From Dryomyza anilis (taxonomy: Eukaryota; Arthropoda; Insecta; Diptera; Dryomyzidae): a DNA stretch of 64,000 nt. This document shows, in pieces, positions 1-11,394 of the stretch; position 1 is the stretch's first letter, and each line of letters opens with the position of its first letter. The stretch is taken from assembly GCA_951804985.1 (NCBI GenBank), contig OX638133.1, positions 29,227,963 through 29,291,962 on the forward strand. The letters are read 5' to 3'. A program made the translations under genes and the position numbers. A model generated the notes under the pieces. It was given only the letters and a program-made list of their open reading frames with translations, ran no database searches and was not told where the DNA came from.

Positions 1-500
1 TGTTTGAAATATATCGAAAAATGGTTTCAAAACAGATTTTGATACAAACTCCGCCTTTGTCTGTTTTAAATATATCGTAAAAATGTTTCAAAACTACCTC
101 GACCCTGCCAAAAATTTTGTCTGGCGAAAGCATTGAGAAACCTTCAACGAAAGAAATCAAGCAGACAACGGCGGAGTTTTTATGAACATCTGCCTAATAT
201 CTACCCAAACACAAAAATGCCGGTAATCTGCATGTAATATACCACAAATTTTGACAAACTACCGAGACATAATTTATGACATTTTCTGAATTATTTGGAA
301 CATATTTCCAACAAATGAACAGATTAATGAAAGAATATGGGAACCGATATTTTGGAATTATGAAGACAGATTCCGATCATATTTTGGATACAGACAGAAA
401 ATATGCTGCTTTTAAACCAAACTCTGCCTTTGTCTGCTTAAAATATTCCAATAATATGTTTCTGAGCTTGAGACTTCCTAAAAGTTTCTATTCTGTGAGT
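1..500 (+). repeat. Dispersed 190-bp-unit repeat (family A), two diverged units
   Basis: Two head-to-tail diverged units, at about 1-200 and 276-500. The 20-mer GATACAAACTCCGCCTTTGT at 41-60 recurs exactly at 35170-35189, and the segment CTGCCAAAAATTTTGTCTGG near 107-126 recurs at about 35431-35450. The second unit carries eroded versions of the same landmarks. The 119-codon open frame at 276-635 lies mostly inside this repeat and is not counted as a gene. Another fragment lies near 45445-45575. The unit size resembles a satellite monomer, but only short runs are seen here. Confidence 0.75.
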
Positions 501-1550
501 TTGGCTGAAGAATGTAACGTTATCAAATTTTGTGGTTTTGACAGGCAAAGTTTCGAAGTATTATGGAAACGTATAGAAAATAGACAAATCTTTATTGCAA
601 AAAAATCTTTATTTGTCTACTTAAACCGTTTATAAAACTTGTTGCTAAATGGCATAAAGCCTGCACAAAATTTAGTATATATTAAATTGTATACTTAGTA
701 TGTATTTTTTTTATGGTAGACAGAGAGGTTGGCGATAAATTGTTCTTCTTGATTTATATTAATTTGTTGCACTTCTATGCATAAAATTTGTATGGTATAA
801 AATGCTGTTTTAAAAACGTTTTAAATTGTAACATTTTAAATGACACGACATTTACACAAATTCATTAAAATGGTAATTTTACCCTTTTTTTGTAACATTC
901 TATTGTATGCATAATAATAAAGCGCTCTGAACAACATGTTTTAAGCATATTTATTATAATATTTTCATGAAAATATGTTCAACCATTTAAACACAAAATT
1001 CATTATTATTATTTGTATATTTAAATAAATATTTAATAAAAGAAAAAAAACTCAGACGATTTGTCACACATGATTTTATTGACATATATAGTGTAAGTTT
1101 TCAAAAAAATGCCGGTTGACTCATTTTTTTTTTTGTACTATTATTAGTAGAATTCATTAGAAATCGATTTTTATGTGTTTTAGATGTACCTACGTTTGTA
1201 CAGCAACGCCTAAAGACGATAAATCTCACAGTTTTTATTTTATTTAAATGTGTGTGGGTTTTTTTTTTAATGGAAAGGTGTTAGATTTCGAACATTTCGG
1301 GTCATAAAAATCTTAATGGATGCTGACGGATGGCGCCAGTAAGACGATGACAACGACTAAAAAAATCATTGCTCTTTTTCACACTTTTTTTTATTAAAAT
1401 TCATTTGACTAACGTAGAATAAACCAATAACAAAAAAAATTAGCAAATATTTGCTTAGGCAGCGTATTAATTAAATTTTAATTAATGATTTATATTAAAT
1501 ATACAAAAAATGTAAATTTAAATTTAAAAAATTGCTTTATTTAATGAAAT
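501..1550. other. AT-rich spacer, no gene seen
   Basis: Very AT-rich DNA with several T and A homopolymers (for example near 1120 and 1260). No long open frame, tRNA-like sequence or repeat shared with the rest of the window was recognised. Confidence 0.5.
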
Positions 1551-1554
1551 TGTA

Positions 1555-3215
1555 ATACATTTACAAAATTGCAGTACAATTTGGTTGTAAATATACAAAA
1601 TGTCGGAAAATTAACTAAATTTTGACAAAATTACAAAATTTTAGTAGATTGGCAAAATTTTTGTATATTTACAAAATTTAGTATATTTATAAAAATTATA
1701 AAATTTTAGTAGATTAACCAAATTTTAGTAAACTTACAAAATTTTAGTAAATTTACAAAATTTTAGTAAATTTACAAAATTTTAGTATATTTACAAAATT
1801 TTAGTAAATTTATAAAATTTAAGTAAATTTACAAAATATTAGTAAATTTACATAATTTTAGTATATTTACAAAATTTTAGAATATTTACAAAATTTTCGT
1901 AAATTTACAAAATTTTAGTAAATTTACAAAATTTTAGTAAATTTACAAAATTTTAGTAAATTTACAAAATTTTAGTAAATTTACAAAATTTAAGTATATT
2001 GACAAATTTACAAAATTTTTGTAAATTTACAAAATTTTAGTATATTTACAAAATTTTCGTAAAGTTACAAAATTTTAGTAAATTTACAAAATTTTAATAA
2101 ATTTACAAAATTTTAGTAAATTTACAAAATTTTAGTAAATTTACAAAATTTTAGTATATTTACAAAATTTTAGTCAATTTATAAAATTTTAGTCAATTTA
2201 CAAAATTTTAGTACATTCACAACATTTTAGTATATTTACTAAAATTTTCGTAAATTAACAAAATTTTAGTAAACTTACAAAATTTTAGTAAATTGTTATT
2301 GTAAGGGTTATTGTAAAAATATTGTTTTTGCGGGCTCAAGTAAATTTACAAAATTTTAGTAAATTTAACAAATTTTAGTATATTTACAAATTTTTAGTAT
2401 ATTTACAAAATATTGGTAAATTTACCAAATTACCAAAATTTTAGTAAACTTACAAAATTTTAGTAAATTTACAAAATTTTAGTAAATTTAAAAAATTTTA
2501 GTAAATTTACAAAATTTTAAAAAATTTACAAAATTTTAGTATATTTACAAAATTTTAGTATATATACAAAATTTGAGTAAATTTACTAATTGTAGTATAT
2601 TAACAAAATGTTGATAAATTTACTAAATGTTGACAAATTTACAAAATTTTAGTATATTTACAACATTTTAATAAATTTACAAAATTTTATTAAATTTACA
2701 AAATTTTAGTAAATTTACAATTTTTTTGTAAATTTACAAAAATTAAGTAAATTTACAAAATTTAAGTACAAAAATTTAGTATAATACAACATTTTGTATA
2801 TTTATAAACATTTAGTAACTTTACAAAATTATAGTAAATTTACAAAATTATAGTAAATTTACAAAATTAGAGTAAATTTAAAAAATTAGAGTAAATTTAC
2901 AAAATTAGAGTAAATTTACAAAATTTTTGTAAAACTACAAAATTTTAATAAAATTACAAAATTAATGATAATTGAAAAGAATTGATGTAGATTAACAAAA
3001 TTTTAGTATATGTTCAAAATAAACAAGTAAAATTACAAACTTTTGTATATTTACAAAATTTGAGTAGAAATACAAAATTTTAGTAAATATGCAAAATTTT
3101 GCAAATTTTTAGTAAATTTACAAAGTATTAAATAATTCACAAAAATTTATTAAATACAAATTTACCAAATTATAGTAAATTTACCAAATTTTACTAATTT
3201 TACGAAATTAAATAT
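1555..3215. repeat. 19-bp AT satellite array, about 1.65 kb
   Basis: Tandem array whose dominant unit is ACAAAATTTTAGTAAATTT (19 bp; for example unit starts at 1926 and 1945). The unit contains two perfect palindromes, AAAATTTT and GTAAATTTAC. Sequence is most homogeneous at about 1740-2200 and decays to both sides. A non-repeat interruption of about 45 bp sits near 2296-2340, and units of altered length appear after 2560. A rough estimate is 80 or more units. The array is almost free of G and C apart from the AGT and TAC steps. Such sequence could act as a matrix-attachment or cruciform-prone region, but that is inference. Confidence 0.93.
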
Positions 3216-3590
3216 CATATGCAAAAAATACTCCAATAATTAAGCAACTATTTAAATAAAAAAAAAACAAAATATCTAATAAAATAAATAAACAAAATAA
3301 CAAATATTCAAATAAACATCAAAAATAATAAAATCAAAAAATATGATGCCAATTCATTCGAACACATTTCAATACGTTTCCATTGCGTTGCCATAATGCC
3401 AACACGAATTAAGTTTTAATGCCGTGATTAAAGCATAAATAATTATCTATGTATCTGGCGCCATGTCGCATACTAATCCCACAGATAAAATCGAAAATTA
3501 TAGACAACGAAATTCTGCAGAAATAATAAGAAAAAAAATAAAAATAACAAAAACAAAAATCAAACATTTATTCACACTCAACTCCATGCT
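3216..3590. other. AT-rich flank of satellite
   Basis: A-rich sequence following the 19-bp array. It contains one GTATCTGGC motif at 3451-3459 that also occurs in the 21.4-kb island. No gene was seen. Confidence 0.4.
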
Positions 3591-3594
3591 TAAC

Positions 3595-3770
3595 ATAATC
3601 ATGTGGCAACGATAGTCGAACAGACAGACCAGACGGACAAACGAACGGACGGACAAACGAACAAACCGATAGACAGACAGACAGTCATATAACATAGAGT
3701 CAGACAAAATAGACAGACAGAAAAAGACGGACGGACGGACAAACGAACGAATTCAATTAAAATATCAATT
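3595..3770. repeat. GACA/GACG tetranucleotide microsatellite
   Basis: Imperfect runs of GACA and GGAC/GACG (for example GACAGACAGACAG near 3672-3685 and GACGGACGGAC near 3727-3738). The same tetranucleotide type recurs near 16285-16335 and, on the other strand, near 27888-27912, each time next to GC-richer unique DNA. Confidence 0.85.
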
Positions 3771-4600
3771 CGATTAATTTATGCGCCAACATCTGGCCGA
3801 ATGTTGGCGCAAATGCAGAGCAACAATTGCTATCGTCGAACCTCTAATCAAGCACCAAGCAGCATCAGCAGCAACAACAACAACAACAGCAGCAACAACT
3901 ACAAAACATTCTTTAGCAGCAACTATTTAACACTTAACAGTGTTGGCAATTATTATTATAATAAAGCAATTTATTATTAACAAAACATCAAAAACAAGCA
4001 AAAAATTAATTAAAATCATTCAAATATTTGCATGCAAATAATTATAATAAAACAAATTAAATTTAATTGATAGCAATGGTGTTAAAACAGCAACAACACC
4101 AACAACAACATCATCTTCGAGTTAATCACTTAAAACCAAAAACAATTATATTCTGTGCGCAGATTTAGAATTTATAGAATATTTTAATTATATTAATCTT
4201 TGCACTGGTATCACGGCAACGAAGCGCGATAATGACAAAAAAAAATGTCAAGAGCCAGATGTTTTTCTTTTAAATGGTTTCAACTTATCTTCAGGGTACT
4301 GCATAGACTTGGAAATATCAATATTTGTTAAAGTTTCTAATAGAAATGTGCATATAAAATACAGAAAAATCTCTTTTTTTGCATTCTTGTGAGAGTACAT
4401 AAAATATACATTTCTGATTATGAAGTTGGAAACATAATTAAATATGCAACCATTGTTATCATCACCATTTTTGACGACACACATAGAGGATGATCAAGAT
4501 CTATAAGTGTATATCTTGGCATATACCAAATGGGAATAATATGCGCGCAAACAAACGCACAAACAAAAATTCCATCGTTTGCTTGTTGCAAGCTCGCTAT
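3771..4600. other. Unique DNA with CAR trinucleotides, no gene
   Basis: Contains CAA/CAG trinucleotide tracts at about 3858-3900 and 4088-4110, a compositional habit typical of fly non-coding and 5-prime UTR DNA. No exon with convincing coding character was found; the 78-codon minus frame at 4248-4484 has no recognisable features. Confidence 0.45.
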
Positions 4601-4616
4601 AAATTCAATGTCATTT

Positions 4617-4815
4617 CAACAAATTATTTCATTGTATTGATGTAACATTTTGATTTTTTCTGTTAATTTATTAATTGAGATAATTAAATATTTAATCAAT
4701 ACAATTAATTTCATAGTCGTTTCAGCAACTATTTTAATAGTATTGATGTAACTTTTTTTCTTGTTAATTTATTAATTAATATGATTAAATATTTAATCAA
4801 TTCAATTAAAGATCG
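4617..4815. repeat. 106-bp tandem duplication
   Basis: Two adjacent diverged copies; the landmark ATTGATGTAAC starts at about 4636 and again about 106 bp later. Both copies continue into TTAATTTATTAATT and AATTAAATATTTAATCAAT blocks. Confidence 0.75.
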
Positions 4816-5470
4816 TATCGGCGTTGAATCAATTAAAAATTAATTGTATTGATCAAATTTTTTTGCTATATTTACACAAATATTTTTTCACTTATGTATA
4901 GGGTTAACGAAACAAAAAATTTATTGTGTTGCCCGAATTACAATTATTGGAACTTACTTCTTTTAAAATGTATTGTATTGGGATATGTTCGAATTTTCCA
5001 TCGAATTCCAAAAAAAAATTTATTAGACAATTTGTAAACAGTTTTGAATTTGAAGTTTTATTATAAAAAAAAAAGTCAAAATGATTTCAAATTATTCAAT
5101 TCAAAGCAAGCGGATATAATACATTTGCATATCAATAATTTGTACCGATTACTGAAAAACAAATGTTAATATGAAATTCGATCGAAAGCTCGATTATAAC
5201 CAAATTGTTAGTCCAACTTTCTGCTTTTTATGGTTGTAGTAACCTCATGTTTGCATTTTCCATTACCACAACCGAATACCTTGTTGCATAAACCAAAATA
5301 AATGTCAAAAACATATGAACGGCAACATCATATCAAATACTTCGATTGTTAGAAACTTCCGAAACTCGCACACAAAAAAAAAGTTTCATCAAAATTTTCA
5401 GGTCTATGTTGTAGTAATAAAAAATTCTATAAAGTCAGTTATTTGAACTATGATTGGTCGTGCAACTGGT
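4816..5470. other. AT-rich spacer
   Basis: No recognised gene or repeat. The short open frame at 4849-5037 is of random length for such composition. Confidence 0.4.
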
Positions 5471-5479
5471 GTAGTAGAC

Positions 5480-6075
5480 AGAAAAAAAGAAATCTTAAAT
5501 ATGATGAATTTATTCATAAATATAATGAATTTTTTCACCAACTACCAGATTCATCATATTGATACCACCGTTCATTAAATGACATATTGATGAATGCATT
5601 CATTATATATAAATGGAATTATTCGTACTATCGAACATCATAGTGAAGAACGAAATATTCTATATAATGTATTTGAATCGTCATATTGATGAATTTATTC
5701 ATAATATTTATGAATAAAATTTTTTTTTACGAGTTTTTCAGAATTTTTTTTTTTTTTTTTTAAATAATTTGAAAAAAAAGGGTTGTTGTAAAAATTTTAT
5801 TTAAAAAATAACAGAAAACAAATGTTTTTCAAAAAAAAATTTCCAAAAAAATTAAAAAAAAATTGTGTATTTTATGTTTTTGTTCATTAATATGATGTAA
5901 CGTATTCTTCACATACAGTTCATCATATTGAAGAACATTTTTTCGACAGTTACCAAGCGTTCATCATATTTATGTTCGTATTCATAACATTGATGTCGTT
6001 AGTCATTAATATTATGAACGGTTCTTCAATACAATGAATCATTGTATCATTGAATCAATGTAAACATGAATATTG
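5480..6075 (+). mobile_element. Dispersed element D, copy 1 (GATGAATTTATTCAT type)
   Basis: Non-coding element with many inverted ATGAAT/ATTCAT motifs, followed by A and T homopolymers and a TTGTTGTAA landmark. It aligns by eye along its length with 60533-61070: shared blocks include the opening GAATTTATTCATAAATAT, the ACTACCAGA step, GGAATTATTCGTACTAT (with small changes) and GAAGAACGAAATATTC. Unlike the other copy it has no internal 24-bp array. It is probably a non-autonomous DNA transposon, but no clean target duplication was found. Confidence 0.7.
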
Positions 6076-6580
6076 CCCTTATTATTCACACCGTAGTAGA
6101 ATTTACATTATCTAAACAGTTTCCCTAGTGGACATTGTACAAAGACAATGATTGTGATCATGGTATTTTTGAATCGCCACAACCCGACCAGTTCAAGAGC
6201 TGACCATGATCATGTCTACCAAATAGGGCAAATTTCTACTAAGGTTCCGAATAGTAGCTTCGTTGGCTCGATTCGTTACTGCGTTGGCCTACGTGCCGAA
6301 AAGTCCTGTATTTCATCGCAGCGGCAGTCAGCAAGATTTCGTAGAAAACTTTTTTTTTCTCGACGTTACACCCAAAATCAATTTACCTATTTCAAGTAAA
6401 TATGGGAATGTTTTAGCTCCATAGAATATATTACTTTCAATCATACCCATTTTTTTTTTGTAATTAAAGAAAAATTTCTTCAAATCAAAGATTTTTTTCT
6501 TCAAATGAAAGAAATTTGTATTTATGTCAAAGAATTATTTTCTATGGAGCCATTTTACTTCAATTAGGTCAATATTTCTT
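6076..6580. other. Unclassified sequence
   Basis: Contains an 83-codon open frame (6148-6399) without recognisable motifs, and the short phrase AAATTTCTACTA that also occurs near 18535, 18950 and 26236. The phrase suggests remnants of an old dispersed element. No gene can be supported. Confidence 0.35.
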
Positions 6581-6589
6581 TCAGTATAC

Positions 6590-6790
6590 CACTCGACGCT
6601 ACCTCTCGGTCAAACCTAAGAAAATAAAACATTGCCTAAGAAAAGCTCTCACCGGGTTCAGCCAGATTCGGCATTAAACTGTAGGTCCCATCAATTTCAG
6701 TAAAAATATAACACGCACAGCTCAAACGGTGAGGCAGCTGGGCCTAAGTTCTTTAGGACTATTGCCCCAAACTTTATTATTAATAGTTAC
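6590..6790 (+). mobile_element. tRNA-derived SINE, 5-prime truncated copy
   Basis: Matches the body and tail of the SINE described at 54460-54762, starting at the CTACCTCTCGG region and running through the AAAGCTCTCACC, ATTCGGCATTAAACTGTAGG and TATAACACGCACAGCTCAAA blocks to the terminal CCAAACTTTATTATTA. The tRNA-like head is missing and divergence is moderate, so this is an older truncated insertion. Confidence 0.85.
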
Positions 6791-6829
6791 GATAAGAGCT
6801 GATTTATCTGATTCACATGATATGATATA

Positions 6830-7130
6830 AAGGGTTTTTCAACAGGGACGCTACAAAAGTAGAGCGACAGGGACAGCAAACGACACCATATTTCTTGCCG
6901 CTCTTTTGACAATTCTCTTCAGTAAGGTTTGCCATTTCATGATGGAAAGATATACGAATTCGAATTTCGGTAGTCAATTTTAATAATTTCGACTCGTTGT
7001 TGGCGAACCTTACTGAAGAGAAATGTCAAAAGAGCGGCAAGAAATATGGCGTCGTTTGCTGGCCCTGCCGCTCTACTTTTGTAGCGTCCCTTGAAAAAAA
7101 CTTTTGTAGCGCTCTTATTGAAAAACCCTT
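6830..7130. mobile_element. Fold-back derivative of a DD41D mariner
   Basis: Begins AAGGGTTTTTCAACAGGGAC and ends with the opposite-strand TTGAAAAACCCTT. Two inverted copies of the element's 5-prime region (landmarks GACAGCAAACGAC, TTGCCGCTCTTTTGACA, CTTCAGTAAGG) face each other across a short centre. The right arm is followed by the distinct 3-prime terminal repeat (GTAGCGCTCTTATTGAAAAA). The 5-prime sequence matches the deleted autonomous-type copy at 56182-57047. TA precedes the left end; the right flank has lost the matching TA. There is no coding capacity. It would need transposase supplied by another element. Confidence 0.9.
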
Positions 7131-7192
7131 AGCGGTCTAAAAATGTAACTATGAAAATTAATGATTTATTAGATATTCGGGGTCAATAACTG

Positions 7193-7322
7193 GGCTCTCA
7201 TCACGTAACTTAAAAACGATCGTCGTTGAAACGATAGTCATAAAATGCTATCGTTTTTGCTTAAGTAAGACTATCGTCTAAACGATATCTTTAGACGATT
7301 ATCGTCATACGTGATTAGACAT
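7193..7322. mobile_element. Small palindromic MITE-like element
   Basis: About 130 bp. The left half (TCATCACGTAACTTAAAAACG and GAAACGATAGTC) is complementary to the right half (GACTATCGTCTAAACGAT and CGTATACGTGATTAGA-like end, read on the other strand). The ACGATAGTC/GACTATCGT pair forms a hairpin around about 7228-7275. No target duplication is certain. Confidence 0.6.
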
Positions 7323-8430
7323 GATGATTGCATGTGCAACATATTATTGCAAATACCTTTATATGGTATTGGACAGATAATTTAAATCATGCCACTGGTC
7401 GGGTTACAACCAGGTATATACTAGTTTTAACTAAAATAATATTCGAAATAATATTCCTAAAATTCATTTTTTATCGTTTTGAGTAATTTCACAGTTTCTC
7501 ATTACATTCTCAATTTGCTATAAGATCTATTCAAAAAATTGAAGAATACGAATCCCCGAAGTCGAATTTTAAAATTTAAATACAACGACATATTTTCAAA
7601 TATTCTGAAATCGTATATTAACTTATAAAACTCCAAAATACAAGTTGTATTTTTGTATAACTTAAAAAAGACCTAAAATTTTATTTTTTATTCTTCTCAA
7701 AAATTCGCATATAAAAATTCATCTATATCAAAATTTGCATGTAGATTTTCATTGCATTTTCGAGTTAAATACTTAGTTATTTTTATAGTCGTTTGAGCGA
7801 TGGACAGTTTGACAGTTTTAGATATGGTTTATATGTATTTTGAGTTCAGAAATGACATTGCAGTATACAAGGCGTTCGTTGTTGGCTTTCAATTGATTGA
7901 TCAATGGCAATAGCAACAAATTGAGATTGAATATTTGGCATTTAGAGCAACAGTTAATTGATAAGAAACATGACAGTCGACATTTTTTATTAGGTTTATA
8001 TGTATACCAGCCATAGTCGAAATTGAGGGATAACTGAATTTATAAATTTGAATTAATTGAGCAATAAATAAAATATTGTAGAACATACAAGATTTTTATA
8101 ATAATTAAATAATATAAGACATTGTTAATGTCCTGACAATTAAAAACTTTTAAATTTCAATATTTGGGTCTTTAAGTTCCACAGTCTTTATCATATACAC
8201 AGGTTTGGTACTTTAGATTTTAATAAATATATTATTTAACTTTTAGTTGTATTTGTGAAATCGATCAATCCTATGCAACCACTTAACCTATTTTCCCCCC
8301 TCTATCTTTGATCAACCTAAATTTAAGTTTTAAATTTATATCTACTACACGAAAACTAGTTCCTCAAGTCAATATTGTCTCAATAAGTAACAAAATGATT
8401 GCCCATCAATATAATTACGCATTTATGTAA
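7323..8430. other. AT-rich spacer, no gene
   Basis: No repeats shared with the rest of the window and no convincing coding frame; the 61-codon minus frame at 7901-8086 is unremarkable. Confidence 0.45.
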
Positions 8431-9070
8431 AGGGCCTCCCACCCCACTCACCGGGAAGTCACTTTTTGTGCGACGCATTTACAATATTTCGTTGTAGGGT
8501 GCAGCCAGCAGTGATCATTGTATCTACTATATGGCCATTAATCACTTAGCTGTCGTCTTCGGTTGATTTTGATTAAATTCGCCATTAAAATTAAATCACA
8601 CAAAAATAATTCGATGAAAACATTTCGATGTCGCCGTAACAGTCTTTCGGCCGACTCGTTCATTGACTTCATTCAGTGTGTGCTTTTTAATCGTGTCTTC
8701 AAAAAATATTCGTTCGATCGTTCATGGTTTATACGAGGCTGCTGCACATGAAACAGAGGGGTCCCGAACGACCGATCGACCTACCCCGCCCATCCAGCCC
8801 TCATCTACTATGTACACAGAAAATGATCTGCGTATAATTGGACTCTTTGTATGCTCTGCAGGTGGGCAATTATATTTTCGAAATTGATTTGCGGTCTCGA
8901 CTCTCGACTGACTGCATTTCAAACTGACGTTCGATCGTTTCGACATTCATACGTTCGTTCGTTAAGCGTGCGAGCGAGCGAGCGGTCGAACGACCGATCG
9001 TTGAGGGATCTTCGTTGGAAATCATTTCCAAAATAAATACTCTCTCAATAAACGGATAAACAGAAATGTA
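8431..9070. other. Unique GC-richer island (candidate conserved non-coding DNA)
   Basis: Markedly richer in CG dinucleotides than its surroundings, with repeated CGATCG, CGACCGATCG and GAGCGAGCGAGCG phrases near 8710-9000. It overlaps short open frames on both strands, as expected from composition alone, and none has protein-like features. It could hold a promoter, 5-prime UTR or enhancer, but the sequence alone does not decide. Confidence 0.4.
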
Positions 9071-9404
9071 AAATGAAGCAGATTTCATTTGAATTTGCGT
9101 TGTTATTTAGCTACATTTTAAGTTTTTGAAGGACGTTGGTGAAAAACTATTATTTACAAAGTTTGTATTGCATTTTGTTTAATTTTGTTGCTAATTTGCC
9201 GGAATTGTTGCAAAGTGTGGGTAATAAAAATGGTTCATTATTAATTGCTGTCGCTCGTGTGCATCTGGTTCGCCCTGATCTCACCAGATCGACGATCAGA
9301 TCAGCGCTAATATACAAAATATAGATTGTATAAAATATATCCAATATAATTCGGATTATTATAGATTAACCCTTTTAAAGTAGACATGATCAGGAACTGT
9401 TTGT

Positions 9405-10213
9405 TTAGATATCGTCTATTCTGGTATTTCAAAAGAAACATTTCAGTTATGACCTCTCTTTTGGTCTCGTTTTTCCTGTATTCTTTTCTTCTCTGGTCCT
9501 CCAAAATAAATCGATTATTCTGGTATTCCAAAAGAATTATTTCAGGTATGACCACTCTTTTGTTCTCGTCTTTTCTGGTATTCTCTTTTACAAATGGGAA
9601 ATATGAGGAAATTTAGATATCGTCTTTTCTGGTATTTCAAAAGAAAGATTTTGGTCTCGTTTTTCCTGTATTCTTTTCTTCTCTGGTCCTCCAAAATAAA
9701 TCGACTATTCTGGTATTCCAAAAGAAAGATTTCAGGTATGACCACTCTTTTGTTCTCGTCTTTTCTGGTATTCTCTTTTACAAATTGGAAATATGAGTAA
9801 AATTAGATATCGTCTATTCTGGTATTTCAAAAGAAACATTTCAGTTATGACCTCTCTTTTGGTCTCGTTTTTTCCTGTATTCTTTTGTTCACTGATCCTT
9901 CAAAATAAATCGACTGTTCTGGTATTCCAAAAGACAGACTTCAGGTACGACAATTTTTTTGTTCTCGTCTTTTCTGGTATTCTTTTTTACAAATGGGAAA
10001 TTTGAGGAAAATTAGAAATCGTCTATTCTGGTATTTCAAAAGAAAGATTTCAGTTATGACCTCTCTTTTGGTCTCGTTTTTCCTGTATTCTTTTCTTCTC
10101 TCGTCCTCCAAAATAAATCGACTATTCTGGTATACCAAAAGACAGATTTCAGGTATGACAACTCTTCTTCTTTCTGGTATTATCTTTGACAAATGGGAAA
10201 TATGAAGAAAATT
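9405..10213 (+). repeat. 208-bp tandem repeat, four units, dimeric substructure
   Basis: The landmark AGATATCGTCTATTCTGG starts at about 9408, 9615, 9803 and (as AGAAATCG) 10013, giving spacings near 207, 188 and 210. The second unit has an internal deletion of about 20 bp. Each unit is itself two diverged halves of about 104 bp, both carrying TTCTGGTATT(T/C)CAAAAGA and CTCTTTTG(G/T)TCTCGT. This is higher-order organisation like that of satellite DNA. Open frames here merely follow the repeat. Confidence 0.93.
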
Positions 10214-10439
10214 AAATGGAGATAACCAAACTTCGAAGCTCCATAAAAGATATTTTAATATTTAAACCAAGAGTTAGACAAAAAACTATTATTTAAAAGC
10301 TCATACAATACAGAACCTAGCTATACAAGCAATATACCGTAATCATTTCAGAAGACAACTAATCTAAAGCCATAATGTTTATAATATTACAACATATGTG
10401 CAACGATAATTTATTTTTCCACTCTTTTTGCTACAAATT

Positions 10440-11000
10440 ATCTAGATGATGGTAATAAAATCTGATTATTATTGGCATTTTATTCACAAGATCATCACAA
10501 TTATTATGGTTGCTGATCGTGTGCGGTGCGCGTGTTTGATGACGAGAGAGAGACCGACCGACCAATCGATCGACCAACTGCTGCTGCCGAACACTTTACA
10601 GGTGCAGTCGATGATTGATAACCGATGGCGAGCATTGCGTTCTTTTTTGCTGTTCTCACGAATTTTTTGCATGCCACTTGAATTTGATTAAAATTCATTT
10701 GAAAAACTTCTGGCTACTGATCAAATTTATTCTTGTGGCATATCTACGATCGGTATAGAGCAAACATTGATTTTATTTTAATTTCAGTGCGGTAACTGAT
10801 CATCAGCATCAGTAACAACAAAAATAGACCAGCAGCACAGCAGATGCTGTTGTTGCCAGCGACCAAAACCGCGTTCGGCAAGGTGTTGATGTCGAACACA
10901 CTTTGAAGTTAATTCAAGTGAAACAACAATTTTTTCGAAATTTTGCAAATTTTGTGCAAATTTGAAACAGCAGCTGTTGCTAATGAGGCTGTTGCTACTG
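10440..11000. other. Unique GC-richer island
   Basis: Contains GCGGTGCGCGTG, GAGAGAGAGACCGACCGACC and CAATCGATCGACC near 10520-10575, then CAG-rich phrases to about 10990. The style matches the islands at 8.4 and 27 kb. It includes a GAGA-type run at 10542-10551. No defensible exon is present. Confidence 0.4.
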
Positions 11001-11394
11001 ATTAGTTGTTGCTGATTTTAATGATATTGACAAGAAGACATATTCAACGAATGAACAAGAAGATTGCATAAAGCAGAGTAGATGAAAATAGACGAGAAAA
11101 TAAAGAAGAAGATGCAAAAGACTTAAATATTAAAAAGAAGATTTGCGAGGGGATAGATTAGTTTATATAGTGGTAATATAAGCTATTTGTTAAAAAGAAA
11201 GAAACACATATAAAATAGTTTCTAAATAATAAGAAGAATTTAACTTTAAATAAAAATATACGATCGACTTTAACAAGAAGATACGAAGGAAGATGGAAGA
11301 TGATTAGAAGACAGACTAATAGGGATATAGGGATGATTAAACATATAACATATTCAAATCTGGGATTGAAATCGTAACTGAAACAATTATCCGT
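11001..11394. other. Purine-rich spacer
   Basis: Plus strand unusually rich in AAGAAGA phrases between about 11030 and 11310. It has no gene and no repeat unit that could be fixed. Confidence 0.4.

Noticed and set aside
276..635. 119-codon plus frame as a gene
   Set aside because: Most of it is family-A repeat sequence that recurs at 35 kb without an equivalent frame, and it has no recognisable domain.
1555..3215. CRISPR-like array
   Set aside because: Units are contiguous with no unique spacers, and the organism is clearly eukaryotic.
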